Below the pieces are notes generated by a model. That model searched no databases and was not told where the DNA came from. It saw only the letters and a list, made by a program, of their open reading frames with translations. A stretch of 7,487 nucleotides of DNA. Origin: Flavobacteria bacterium RIFCSPLOWO2_12_FULL_31_7 (GTDB lineage Bacteria > Bacteroidota > Bacteroidia > Flavobacteriales > Flavobacteriaceae). Both the position numbers and the translations under genes were made by a program. Position 1 is the first letter of the stretch. Every line of letters begins with the position of its first letter. This document shows positions 1 to 6,488 of the stretch, in pieces. Location: contig MGWJ01000043.1 of NCBI GenBank assembly GCA_001800945.1, positions 1 to 7,487 of the forward strand, in the 5' to 3' direction.

Positions 1-3000
1 CCTTTGCCTTTATATTTTTGTCTGTGATTTCAAGATAAAAACCTCCTAGGTTAGTTAAAAAAATTTGAATAAATGGAATGTCATATTTATTAGAATTTTT
101 ATTGAATATTATTAAACGCTCATTAATTGGAACTGAAATGTTATTAATTATAGAACTCAAAATAGTATCGTTAACAACAAAAGAATTATCTGCTAATAAC
201 AAAGAACTTAATAGTTTTAAAATATTGTTTTTAATGATTGTTTCATCAGAGCAAAGATTTAATATTTTTTGTTTTTCTAGATTTGTTAAACCTCTAGACT
301 TTAAAACGATTTCAAGATCATCACTATCAAATATAAGCTGATCTAGAATTTTAAAATAACTTAACTTCCTTTTTTCTAACAAGAAAATATTTAAGCCATT
401 AAAAAACTCTTTTATGGAATTGTAACTTTTTACATCTGGATTTATACAGTTGTTCTCAATTAGTAATTTAATCTTATTTTCTGATAAAGTTTCAAAGTCT
501 AAACTATTATACCACCATGGAGTTAATTTAGTAATTATTTGGTATGACTCATCAGTTATTTCATTGATTTGAATTAACTTTTTCCAGAATTTCCCATAAA
601 TATTTATAGAGTTAACTTCTTTTGGGACGTTAATTAATGATAGTTCTTTAGCATTTTCAATTTCATTAATAAAATTAATTACTGATTCAGAAATTTCTCT
701 TCCTACATCTTCGCTATCAGTGGCAACCTCTTCTTCAATATATCTATTATTGTTATTATTGTTATTATTATTATATTCATAAAGTAAATTTTCCCAGTTA
801 GGTACTAATTTATTATTTTCTAATAATAAAGAATAAATGTCAGAATCATCAATTAAAGATAAATCAGAAATTTTAGTTTCGGTTTTATTAATTATACTTT
901 TTTTAAGATTAAGGTCTAATTTGTCGTCATTTAACAAGTCAATTAAACTTTCCTCTTTCTCTTTATTATTGTTTTCTAATTTTAAATAAACATCTTTAAT
1001 GTAAATATTAATTTCTGAGTTTATGTAGTCAATTAAATGAGTACAATTTGTACTCATTATTTGATAGTAGTTACTTGTTTCAAAGTCATCAAAATTTATA
1101 TTTTCACCATATGTTTTTAATATCTGTATGATATTTTCTTTATTAATTTTATAGTAATTGTTTTTATAAATATACTCAATTAGTTTTTCTATTTTATTCT
1201 GTTCTACATCTAAACTATTAAATTTGATATCTAACTTCTTAATTAAATCTGAAATTTTGTCGATTGAAGTAATATAATAATCATCACCATCTTCAGTTTT
1301 TATTAATTTAATGAAATTAATATTTTGCTCTAAAGCTTCTTTTAGTTTTTCATTATTTTGATGCTCTAAAATTGAATCAACCGTACAATTTTCAATAATT
1401 AATTTTAAGTATTTATATTGTTTTTCAAATACATAATTGTTATAACAATGTTCCCATAATCCTTTCCAATTCTCAACTGTTTTTTCAATAAAAATTTCTA
1501 ATGGTCTGTCTTCAACTAAAATATATCTATCAATAAACTCGATTGATTTTTCTTTTTCATTGGATATAAGTTCAATTATAGAGTCATATTTTTCAGAATA
1601 TGTTGAATAATTTTCTCCTAAATAATCTAATAAATCAAAATTTAAAATCGTTTCTCGTTTAAAATATTTAAGTTCGATATGATTGTCAATTAAATTTTCA
1701 ATATGAGTAAGTTTGTATTCGAAACCTTCATTTACACCGCTCTTTACATTTCGCTCAAATTTCTTATCTTCTTTAGTAAGAGATACTTCATGAAACAATG
1801 AAATATAATCGTTGTAATTTTCATTAATATATCCTTCTAATATTAAGTTTCTCAATAATCCATTATTCGAAAACTTATTTAAATATTGATTAATATCAAT
1901 TTCATTAAAAATTTGTTTTAAATCCCAGTTCTCAATATCAAATTTTTCAGTTTTTAATTTTTCAATTTCTTTTTGTATAGCATCAATCTTGCTGTTATGT
2001 TTACTTTCAATCAATTTAACTCTTTCATTATATGTGAAATTGGGATTAACATCATTTTCAATTATTCCAAAGGATATATTACTATTATAAATTCCATGGC
2101 CATTTTGATAATATCTGAAATTGGTTGTGTTTACAACTTCATTAAACAAATCATCTGACATCAAATCATTAAAACGTAATTTTCTGTTGCTAATATTTAA
2201 TTCTGTTGCATTTGGAATTTTTTCTGAAATTTTAATCAAATAAATAGGTTTTAATTCTTCAACATCAGAAATGTTTTCAGTTTTTATATTTTCAATGTCA
2301 GTTTTCTTATTTGTTATTTTTAAATCTTTTGCTAAAATTAATTTTTGTACATATATCTTTTTATCATTTATTAATTTATATAATTTTCCTTTTTTACTGT
2401 TTAGTTTATTAAAATCTTCAGGGTCAATATTTTTATAAGTAATCATTGCAAAGAGTTCTGCTTCACGACCAATTAAAGCATCAGGTTTTAATACGTTTCT
2501 ATAAATAACAAATTCATGGAAGATATTTATTAATAATCTCATATCAATATCATCAATAAAAGTAGTTATGTCGGAAAGAAACTCTTTTGGAAAAACATTT
2601 TCTTCTAATTCTGATTCTTTTATCAATGTTTTTAACTGATCATTGGCATTTGAAGAATTAATAAATGGTATGACTGGAATAATATACTCAAAGAATTTTA
2701 CCCTTTCTTTTTTGTCATTAAATAAATCGTCTCCAACTGCATACAAAAATTTAATTCCAAAATCTCTATAACACAGTTTGCTATTTATAGAGTCAGCATT
2801 ATTAAGTAATATATTAAGTTCTCTTAATTTTGTGAATATATTAGTATTATCGAATCTATCTAAATCTTCAATCACAACTACATTAAAATTGTTTTTTTCA
2901 AAATAATAAAGAATTTCATCATAATGTTCGTTTAGTATTGATTTACTGGAATTATCTCCAATTTCAATTTCCCCGTTTAGATTTACCTTATTAATTTTAG

Positions 3001-3736
3001 AATTACTGAATAATTCTACAACTAATTTTGAAAAATATCCAATACCTAGAAAAGCAATTAAGAAGATAAAAAATGAACCCCAATCTAGACCATTTTTTAT
3101 TATCCATGTATTTGGATTTAAATTATCTAAATAATCATATTTGAATAGTAATATTATACTTGATATCCACAAAATAAAACTTAAAGGAATTAAAAAGTAT
3201 AATTTCCAATTAGGAATGTTTATAATTCTTTTGAATCGAGATTCAGGAAGATTTGATGGTTTAACCTTGTATATTATCTGCTGTAAGATGCTAATTTCAA
3301 GTTGTTTTTCAAGTTCTTCGTTACTTATTAAAGTCTCTTTAAATTCATTCGAAATCTCTTTTTCAGCTTCCTTTTCAGACTTACCATTTTTAATTTTTAA
3401 TTCATAAAGTTCTTTAAAATTTTCTTTTGTTTTAGATTGATTGAATGCAGCTAAAGAAATATTTAAAAAATTAAAATTATTTTCATTCCAATATTGAAAT
3501 GTTTTTAATAATGTGCTTTTTCCTGAACCATATCCTCCTGTTAAAGCTATGTTATTTATCCCTTTAGTATTTAGAGTATCCTTCAATTTATCTAAATAAG
3601 GTTGTACTTTTTCTAAGTCATCTTTACTTAAAATTTTCGGAGCAAGTGAGCTTATTGAAGAAATATTTTCTTCAATTTTTATCTTTTTAATTTTACACCA
3701 TACAGGCAATAAATCTTCAATATTAATTTTTCCCAT
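1..3736 (-). CDS. YobI-like (KAP-related) membrane P-loop ATPase, C-terminus beyond window
   Basis: The frame is open from ATG at 3736 to the window edge, giving 1245 visible residues. Seen: Walker A GGYGSGKST at residues 67-75; two hydrophobic helices at about 179-198 and 221-238; Walker B VVVIEDLDRFD at 286-296; a YAVGDDLF segment near 332-339 followed by IIPVIPFINSSN; DMRLL at 398-402; a probable coiled coil near 575-605; then a long Asn/Lys/Glu-rich helical region with nine Asn in a row at 989-997. Known: membrane helices inserted between Walker A and B mark KAP-type NTPases, and this motif order and size (about 1200 residues) match the YobI-like family, which is poorly characterised. An AAGGAG at 3751-3756 lies 14 bases before the ATG, rather far for a Shine-Dalgarno site. 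Inferred: inner-membrane ATPase, cargo of the element ending at the tRNA. The KAP relative PifA of plasmid F excludes phage T7, so phage defence is possible but unproven. Confidence 0.85.
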   Translation of the reverse strand, partial: MGKINIEDLLPVWCKIKKIKIEENISSISSLAPKILSKDDLEKVQPYLDKLKDTLNTKGINNIALTGGYGSGKSTLLKTFQYWNENNFNFLNISLAAFNQSKTKENFKELYELKIKNGKSEKEAEKEISNEFKETLISNEELEKQLEISILQQIIYKVKPSNLPESRFKRIINIPNWKLYFLIPLSFILWISSIILLFKYDYLDNLNPNTWIIKNGLDWGSFFIFLIAFLGIGYFSKLVVELFSNSKINKVNLNGEIEIGDNSSKSILNEHYDEILYYFEKNNFNVVVIEDLDRFDNTNIFTKLRELNILLNNADSINSKLCYRDFGIKFLYAVGDDLFNDKKERVKFFEYIIPVIPFINSSNANDQLKTLIKESELEENVFPKEFLSDITTFIDDIDMRLLINIFHEFVIYRNVLKPDALIGREAELFAMITYKNIDPEDFNKLNSKKGKLYKLINDKKIYVQKLILAKDLKITNKKTDIENIKTENISDVEELKPIYLIKISEKIPNATELNISNRKLRFNDLMSDDLFNEVVNTTNFRYYQNGHGIYNSNISFGIIENDVNPNFTYNERVKLIESKHNSKIDAIQKEIEKLKTEKFDIENWDLKQIFNEIDINQYLNKFSNNGLLRNLILEGYINENYNDYISLFHEVSLTKEDKKFERNVKSGVNEGFEYKLTHIENLIDNHIELKYFKRETILNFDLLDYLGENYSTYSEKYDSIIELISNEKEKSIEFIDRYILVEDRPLEIFIEKTVENWKGLWEHCYNNYVFEKQYKYLKLIIENCTVDSILEHQNNEKLKEALEQNINFIKLIKTEDGDDYYITSIDKISDLIKKLDIKFNSLDVEQNKIEKLIEYIYKNNYYKINKENIIQILKTYGENINFDDFETSNYYQIMSTNCTHLIDYINSEINIYIKDVYLKLENNNKEKEESLIDLLNDDKLDLNLKKSIINKTETKISDLSLIDDSDIYSLLLENNKLVPNWENLLYEYNNNNNNNNNRYIEEEVATDSEDVGREISESVINFINEIENAKELSLINVPKEVNSINIYGKFWKKLIQINEITDESYQIITKLTPWWYNSLDFETLSENKIKLLIENNCINPDVKSYNSIKEFFNGLNIFLLEKRKLSYFKILDQLIFDSDDLEIVLKSRGLTNLEKQKILNLCSDETIIKNNILKLLSSLLLADNSFVVNDTILSSIINNISVPINERLIIFNKNSNKYDIPFIQIFLTNLGGFYLEITDKNIKAK
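746..772 (-). repeat. Trinucleotide run encoding nine asparagines
   Basis: Nine consecutive codons (AAT, with AAC at two places) encode Asn9 in the C-terminal half of the YobI-like ATPase. Because the unit is three bases, slippage would alter the linker length without breaking the frame. It is probably a flexible linker between helical segments. Confidence 0.8.
1036..1058. repeat. Perfect 11-base inverted repeat with one-base centre, inside the ATPase gene
   Basis: AATGAGTACAA at 1036-1046 and TTGTACTCATT at 1048-1058 are exact reverse complements around a single T. The form is that of a binding site for a dimeric DNA-binding protein, but it lies deep inside the coding sequence, where it encodes ordinary residues (around MSTNCTHL). 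It may be chance. Confidence 0.6.
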
Positions 3737-3893
3737 TATTTTACTTTACTCTCCTTTTATAAGAAACTGATTATAACTCTTGTGAAAATTACATTCGCTT
3801 AGCTTCATTTGTAAATTTCGTTAACTTTAAAGTAGTATTAACAAATTCGTTTTATTCAGTTATGATTGTATATTTTAATTGTAGTATAATTCC

Positions 3894-3924
3894 CAAACTT
3901 ACCAATAATAAATTGCACTCACAA
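3894..3924 (-). promoter_or_regulatory. Probable Bacteroidota sigma-A promoter for the YobI-like ATPase gene
   Basis: On the minus strand TTG (3922-3924) is followed after 20 bases by TAAGTTTG (3894-3901), an exact match to the Bacteroidota -7 element TAnnTTTG with a -33 TTG at accepted spacing. Transcription would start near 3887, giving a leader of about 150 bases. The 13-base inverted repeat at 3925-3966 begins right next to the -33 element, so a bound protein there could control this promoter. Confidence 0.55.
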
Positions 3925-3966
3925 CAGGTAATTCTACTTGCTTTTTTAACCACGTAGAATTACCTG
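3925..3966. repeat. 13-base perfect inverted repeat next to the ATPase promoter
   Basis: CAGGTAATTCTAC at 3925-3937 is repeated exactly inverted at 3954-3966, with a 16-base spacer containing a run of six T. No T-run follows on either side, so a simple intrinsic terminator is unlikely. Position suggests an operator or a recombination-type site; a structured transcript is also possible. Confidence 0.7.
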
Positions 3967-4007
3967 GTTACCTTAGAAGTAAATGTAAATTAAGTAATTA
4001 GAAATAA

Positions 4008-4025
4008 TTTACGGATTTCCGTAAA
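4008..4025. repeat. 8-base inverted repeat with two-base centre
   Basis: TTTACGGA and TCCGTAAA flank a TT. This is a compact palindrome typical of a dimer binding site, in the gene-free region. No function can be assigned. Confidence 0.55.
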
Positions 4026-4034
4026 AAGATAAAC

Positions 4035-4064
4035 ATTATTCTAATTGCTTTCTTAAAGAATAAT
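4035..4064. repeat. Weak A+T-rich hairpin
   Basis: ATTATTCT and AGAATAAT are exact reverse complements with a 14-base loop. It is weak by itself and listed because it continues the series of inverted repeats leading up to the structured RNA. Confidence 0.4.
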
Positions 4065-4107
4065 TCAATACATTTTCTTATTTTTACAGCTGAAAATATT
4101 ATTAATA

Positions 4108-4268
4108 GCGTAAGCTTTTAATTTGGTAAAAGAAAACTAGGAATCTTCTCAACAACCAAACTTAAAAGACTTACGCCTGTGCAAAATACTTGCGTGGGCG
4201 TAGTCATTTGGTTGTTGGGTCTCCTAGTACCTCTTTTACTGATGGCTATTGCTTCACGCATTTTTTTT
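4108..4268 (+). ncRNA. Probable structured non-coding RNA: long rod-shaped hairpin followed by eight T
   Basis: Helices, outside to inside: 4108-4115 with 4251-4259 (8 pairs, C4255 bulged); 4125-4132 with 4233-4240 (8, one G-U); 4136-4142 with 4222-4228 (7); 4150-4160 with 4207-4217 (11); 4168-4170 with 4203-4205 (3), bulged T4171, then 4172-4184 with 4190-4202 (13, including three successive G-U pairs), loop 4185-4189. Internal loops separate them, with the largest about 9 by 10 bases near the base. G-U pairs and bulges point to selection on RNA, not on a DNA palindrome. G+C over 4136-4230 is about 43% against about 22% in a sample of the neighbouring gene. T8 at 4261-4268 fits an RNA 3' end. 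The plus strand is chosen because of that T-run. The rod with a wide loop recalls 6S RNA in outline, but no 6S, retron or other known family was recognised. A leader element controlling the gene at 4276 is the main alternative. Confidence 0.6.
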
Positions 4269-4275
4269 ACACCTT

Positions 4276-4827
4276 ATGAAAGAGAAAAACAAATTTAAGA
4301 TTAGTGATAAAAAGTTTAACGTTTTTATCCCTTTAGTGAATTTATTATTATTTGAGTCTTTTAATTTTCCAGATTTTGAATCTGGAAATGAAAATTTATC
4401 TGAAAATTTTATTGAAATACTTAAATCAGTTGAAGGAATTGATTTAAACGGAAATGATTTTATTAGAACAAGAATCCTTTATTTTCTTTTAGGCTTGAAT
4501 ATAAAAAGTAGGGAAGAGATTTTTGAAATCATTATTGAGAATGAAATGTATACTCATGCAATGTCAATTTCTTATGCTTTGGAAAATAATAGATCAATGA
4601 ATAGTAATAGTATCCCATTAAGTCAAGAAACATTCTTTCTTGAACTAGTTGAATTCAAATTTAATGGTGTATTGAATAAAGTCATACTTGTATATTTTAT
4701 TTTTCATTTTGAAGACATTTTTGGTTTCAAATTTTCAGATAATAAGTATATAACTAAAAATGATTATGTTAATATTCTTGAAAATTTATGTAAGGAGAAA
4801 GATTTTTTAAATAAAAATTTCTTTTAA
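4276..4827 (+). CDS. Unrecognised 183-residue protein downstream of the structured RNA
   Basis: The frame runs from ATG at 4276 to TAA at 4825-4827. A TTG at 4249 would add nine residues, but it lies in the base helix and T-run of the RNA, so ATG is preferred. No Shine-Dalgarno site is seen. The product is rich in Phe, Ile, Asn, Lys and Glu and looks like a soluble, mainly helical protein; residues 133-149 are hydrophobic but interrupted by charges, so a membrane helix is doubtful. No signal peptide, catalytic motif or known domain was recognised. It begins 7 bases after the T-run of the RNA and is followed by a 43-base hairpin. The order RNA, termination signal, small protein resembles type III toxin-antitoxin loci, but the RNA has no tandem repeats and the protein does not resemble ToxN. 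Function unknown; the unbroken frame and its clean placement between signals support a real gene. Confidence 0.7.
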   Translation: MKEKNKFKISDKKFNVFIPLVNLLLFESFNFPDFESGNENLSENFIEILKSVEGIDLNGNDFIRTRILYFLLGLNIKSREEIFEIIIENEMYTHAMSISYALENNRSMNSNSIPLSQETFFLELVEFKFNGVLNKVILVYFIFHFEDIFGFKFSDNKYITKNDYVNILENLCKEKDFLNKNFF

Positions 4828-4834
4828 AATTTAC

Positions 4835-4877
4835 AATTAAACTGAAAAGTAATTCAGAATTATTTTTCAGTTTAATT
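4835..4877. terminator. Near-perfect 20-pair hairpin between convergent genes
   Basis: The arms 4835-4854 and 4858-4877 pair along 20 positions, with one G-U and a three-base CAG loop. It lies 7 bases after the stop of the 183-residue gene and 85 bases beyond the stop of the convergent recombinase gene. Neither side has a clean T-run, so it may act as a two-way terminator or mainly as a 3' stabilising stem. Confidence 0.6.
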
Positions 4878-4962
4878 ATTATAAAGTTAAGTTTTATAAA
4901 AACATATTTACATATTATCTAAGTGATATTGAGCAAATATTTAGACTTTACTTTAAAAAACT

Positions 4963-6177
4963 CTACAAATACTTAGAATAGTCTTCAGGAATATAAGTAT
5001 TTATTTCTCGTAAGTATTTCCGTAAAGCTGTTTTACTCGTATGTCCAGTTATAGACATGATATTTGATTCAGCTTCTTCTGGTGTCATTTCCTTTATAAA
5101 GGTGTTGTAAAGCTTAGATATGAAAGTGTGTCTAAAACTATAAAGTCCATAATCTTTACCTAAACCAAATTTCTTCTTAACTTCTAAAAAGTAATCTGAG
5201 TAATCATTTCTTCTACTGGTTTCATTTGCTTCCCAATATTGACCAAAATCTTTTCTACCAAATAAATAAGTATCTTTATTGTATATAGAGATATCAGGCA
5301 TTTCATCTATTAAAACGTTCGGAATTCGTTTTAATTTAAATCCAGTTTTGGTTTTAATTTTTAAAATTTTATCATTTAAATCAATATCTCCAATGGTTAT
5401 TCTGTTTACCTCTACAGGTCTTAAAAAGTTATAAGATATAAATTTAACGTATAAAGATAATAACTTATTATTTTGATTTAAATAGTCAAATATTTTAGTT
5501 TCCTCTGAACTTGAATAAGATTTGTTTTTTTCAGGAGTGCTTTTTAAAACAGGAATTTTATGAATAAAGTTTTCAGGAATAATTTCATTATCAGCTAAAA
5601 CGGTAAAGATGGAACTAATATCAGTACGAGTATTATTTCTGTTTTTTGGAGATGTAGCAATTAAAACTTCATTTAAATAGGAGGTAACCACTTTTTTATT
5701 TACAGAAGTAATTAGTTTATCTTTGAATCCATTTTCATTTAACCATTTTTCAAAACGCTGTATTCTGCCTTCTAATCCTTTATATGATGTTTCTGCTAAG
5801 GTACTTTTTTTAATGTTTAATGCAAAGTCAAAAGCTTCTTTTATAGATTGATTTGAATTTTCTTCGGTTTCAAATTCAAATTTGTTTTCTGGATTATATG
5901 GGTTAATACCATCTTTTAAAAGCATCGATAAGTTTCGTTGCATAGTTTTTAACCACTGAATTCTATCTTTTTTATCAAGATGTTGTGCGGCATAGATGTT
6001 ATTTGGAAATCTTTCAAGAGGTCCATCTGCAGTTTTTCGAAATGAGAAATAAACATACCAACGTTTTGATAGATCACCGTCAGCATCATATATTTTTGGT
6101 TCGGAGTATTTTTTCTTTTCTTTCAAATCGTGTTCAAAATCGTGTTCACATTGCAAATATCGTAATAAATTAGACAT
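4963..6177 (-). CDS. Tyrosine recombinase / site-specific integrase of the element
   Basis: 404 residues, full length for a tyrosine integrase. An N-terminal arm (about 1-100) leads to a helical core-binding domain (about 110-205) and the catalytic domain (about 220-404). Catalytic positions seen: Arg253 in FLRPVEV, the beta-hairpin Lys (probably Lys277) in KTKTGFKLKR, Arg349-His350 in YSFRHTF, His379 in TGHTS, and the Tyr388 nucleophile in ALRKYLR. The usual first His of the HxxR box is Tyr346. Role: cuts and rejoins DNA at attachment sites to insert and excise the element. The gene ends 85 bases from the hairpin after the convergent orphan gene, and its start lies about 68 bases from the tRNA 3' end, strongly suggesting that tRNA is its target. 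The ATG directly abuts the T-run of the terminator at 6178-6212, so little room is left for a promoter; the next Met is far inside the protein, so this start is kept. Confidence 0.92.
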   Translation of the reverse strand: MSNLLRYLQCEHDFEHDLKEKKKYSEPKIYDADGDLSKRWYVYFSFRKTADGPLERFPNNIYAAQHLDKKDRIQWLKTMQRNLSMLLKDGINPYNPENKFEFETEENSNQSIKEAFDFALNIKKSTLAETSYKGLEGRIQRFEKWLNENGFKDKLITSVNKKVVTSYLNEVLIATSPKNRNNTRTDISSIFTVLADNEIIPENFIHKIPVLKSTPEKNKSYSSSEETKIFDYLNQNNKLLSLYVKFISYNFLRPVEVNRITIGDIDLNDKILKIKTKTGFKLKRIPNVLIDEMPDISIYNKDTYLFGRKDFGQYWEANETSRRNDYSDYFLEVKKKFGLGKDYGLYSFRHTFISKLYNTFIKEMTPEEAESNIMSITGHTSKTALRKYLREINTYIPEDYSKYL

Positions 6178-6212
6178 AAAAAAAGCGGTATTAAATTGCT
6201 TTAATACCGCTT
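6178..6212 (-). terminator. Intrinsic terminator after the tRNA, touching the integrase start
   Basis: A 13-pair stem (6183-6195 with 6200-6212, loop of four) is followed on the minus strand by a run of seven T (6184 to 6178), of which the first two also close the stem. It is the natural end of the tRNA transcript. The integrase ATG starts at the very next base, so integrase transcription entering from the tRNA side must read through it. Confidence 0.85.
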
Positions 6213-6240
6213 AAAATCTTAACTTTCTGATTTTTAAAAA

Positions 6241-6262
6241 CTTGTAGCGAAAACGGGAGTTG
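6241..6262. other. Putative attachment-site core at the tRNA 3' end
   Basis: The acceptor end and part of the T arm of the tRNA, plus a few flanking bases, form the junction between the integrase-bearing side and the chromosomal side. Integrases of this type commonly use a tRNA 3' end as attB. No second copy is present in the window, so the exact core cannot be set; the matching repeat should lie beyond the left edge. Confidence 0.4.
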
Positions 6263-6318
6263 AACCCGTGACCTCAGGGTTATGAATCCTGCGCTCTAAC
6301 CAACTGAGCTATCTCGCC
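6245..6318 (-). tRNA. tRNA-Met (CAT anticodon)
   Basis: A full cloverleaf of 74 bases without encoded CCA. The acceptor arm pairs GGCGAGA with TTTCGCT, including G1-U72 and G6-U67 wobbles; the D arm is GCTC/GAGC; the anticodon CAT is at 6282-6284 with an A-C mismatch at the top of its stem; the variable loop is AGGTC; the T arm is ACGGG/CCCGT with loop TTCAACT; A is the discriminator. Elongator Met is most likely; a tRNA-Ile2 with modified CAT is possible. It is transcribed toward the integrase, has a consensus promoter at 6350-6380 and ends at the terminator 6178-6212. Confidence 0.93.
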
Positions 6319-6349
6319 ATGGTCTGTATTGCATCTCTCAATGCGGGTG

Positions 6350-6380
6350 CAAATATATAAATAAATACTTTCTTTCCAAA
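6350..6380 (-). promoter_or_regulatory. Consensus Bacteroidota promoter of the tRNA gene
   Basis: On the minus strand TTTG (6377-6380), exactly 19 bases, then TATATTTG (6350-6357): a full match to the Bacteroidota housekeeping promoter. Transcription would start near 6343, about 25 bases before the mature tRNA. Confidence 0.85.
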
Positions 6381-6457
6381 AAAATATTTATAAAAAAATC
6401 AACTAATTTTTATTTGTAAATAAATTTAAAAAAAAAGATTACAATTGAAAGTTTTTT

Positions 6458-6466
6458 TATATTTTG
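6458..6466 (+). promoter_or_regulatory. Possible -7 element for the START-like gene
   Basis: TATATTTTG is close to TAnnTTTG with one extra T, 22 bases before the ATG at 6489. No TTG at standard distance was found (the nearest, at 6445-6447, is too close), so this is only a candidate. Confidence 0.3.
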
Positions 6467-6488
6467 CCAAAAATTTATAAAGACAACT

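Larger units (their letters stand above)
3737..4107. other. Gene-free stretch with promoter and several inverted repeats
   Basis: No credible coding frame is seen between the ATPase start and the structured RNA. The stretch holds the untranslated leader of the ATPase (with a 10-base palindrome ACTTTAAAGT at 3824-3833 inside a weak bulged hairpin, 3814-3846), its probable promoter at 3894-3924, and three inverted repeats at 3925-3966, 4008-4025 and 4035-4064. No good TAnnTTTG promoter was found on the plus strand for the RNA or gene to the right; the nearest is TATTTTTA at 4079-4086, without a TTG at proper distance. Confidence 0.6.

Noticed and set aside
78..341. Plus-strand open frame of 87 codons
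   Set aside because: It lies entirely opposite the in-frame YobI-like ATPase gene and its product has no recognisable features.
746..772. Phase-variable repeat
   Set aside because: The repeat unit is three bases, so copy-number change would not switch the frame.
1973..2158. Plus-strand open frame of 61 codons
   Set aside because: It lies opposite the ATPase gene and reflects low-complexity A+T-rich composition.
3141..3407. Plus-strand open frame of 88 codons
   Set aside because: It lies opposite the membrane-helix region of the ATPase gene; its hydrophobic look is a shadow of that composition.
4108..4259. Integron attC recombination site
   Set aside because: The long imperfect palindrome recalls attC, but the required outer RYYYAAC and GTTRRRY core sites are not at its ends, and the recombinase nearby lacks any visible integron-integrase feature.
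4108..4259. Miniature inverted-repeat transposable element
   Set aside because: No target-site duplication flanks the structure, and G-U pairs and bulges fit RNA better. It was not fully excluded, since copy number in the genome cannot be seen.
4249..4275. TTG start extending the orphan gene by nine residues
   Set aside because: The extra codons come from the base helix and T-run of the RNA, and a good ATG follows at 4276.
4108..4827. Retron or other reverse-transcriptase RNA system
   Set aside because: No reverse transcriptase motif is found in the orphan gene or anywhere in the window.
5985..6173. Plus-strand open frame of 62 codons
   Set aside because: It lies opposite the N-terminal part of the integrase, which has clear domain evidence on the minus strand.
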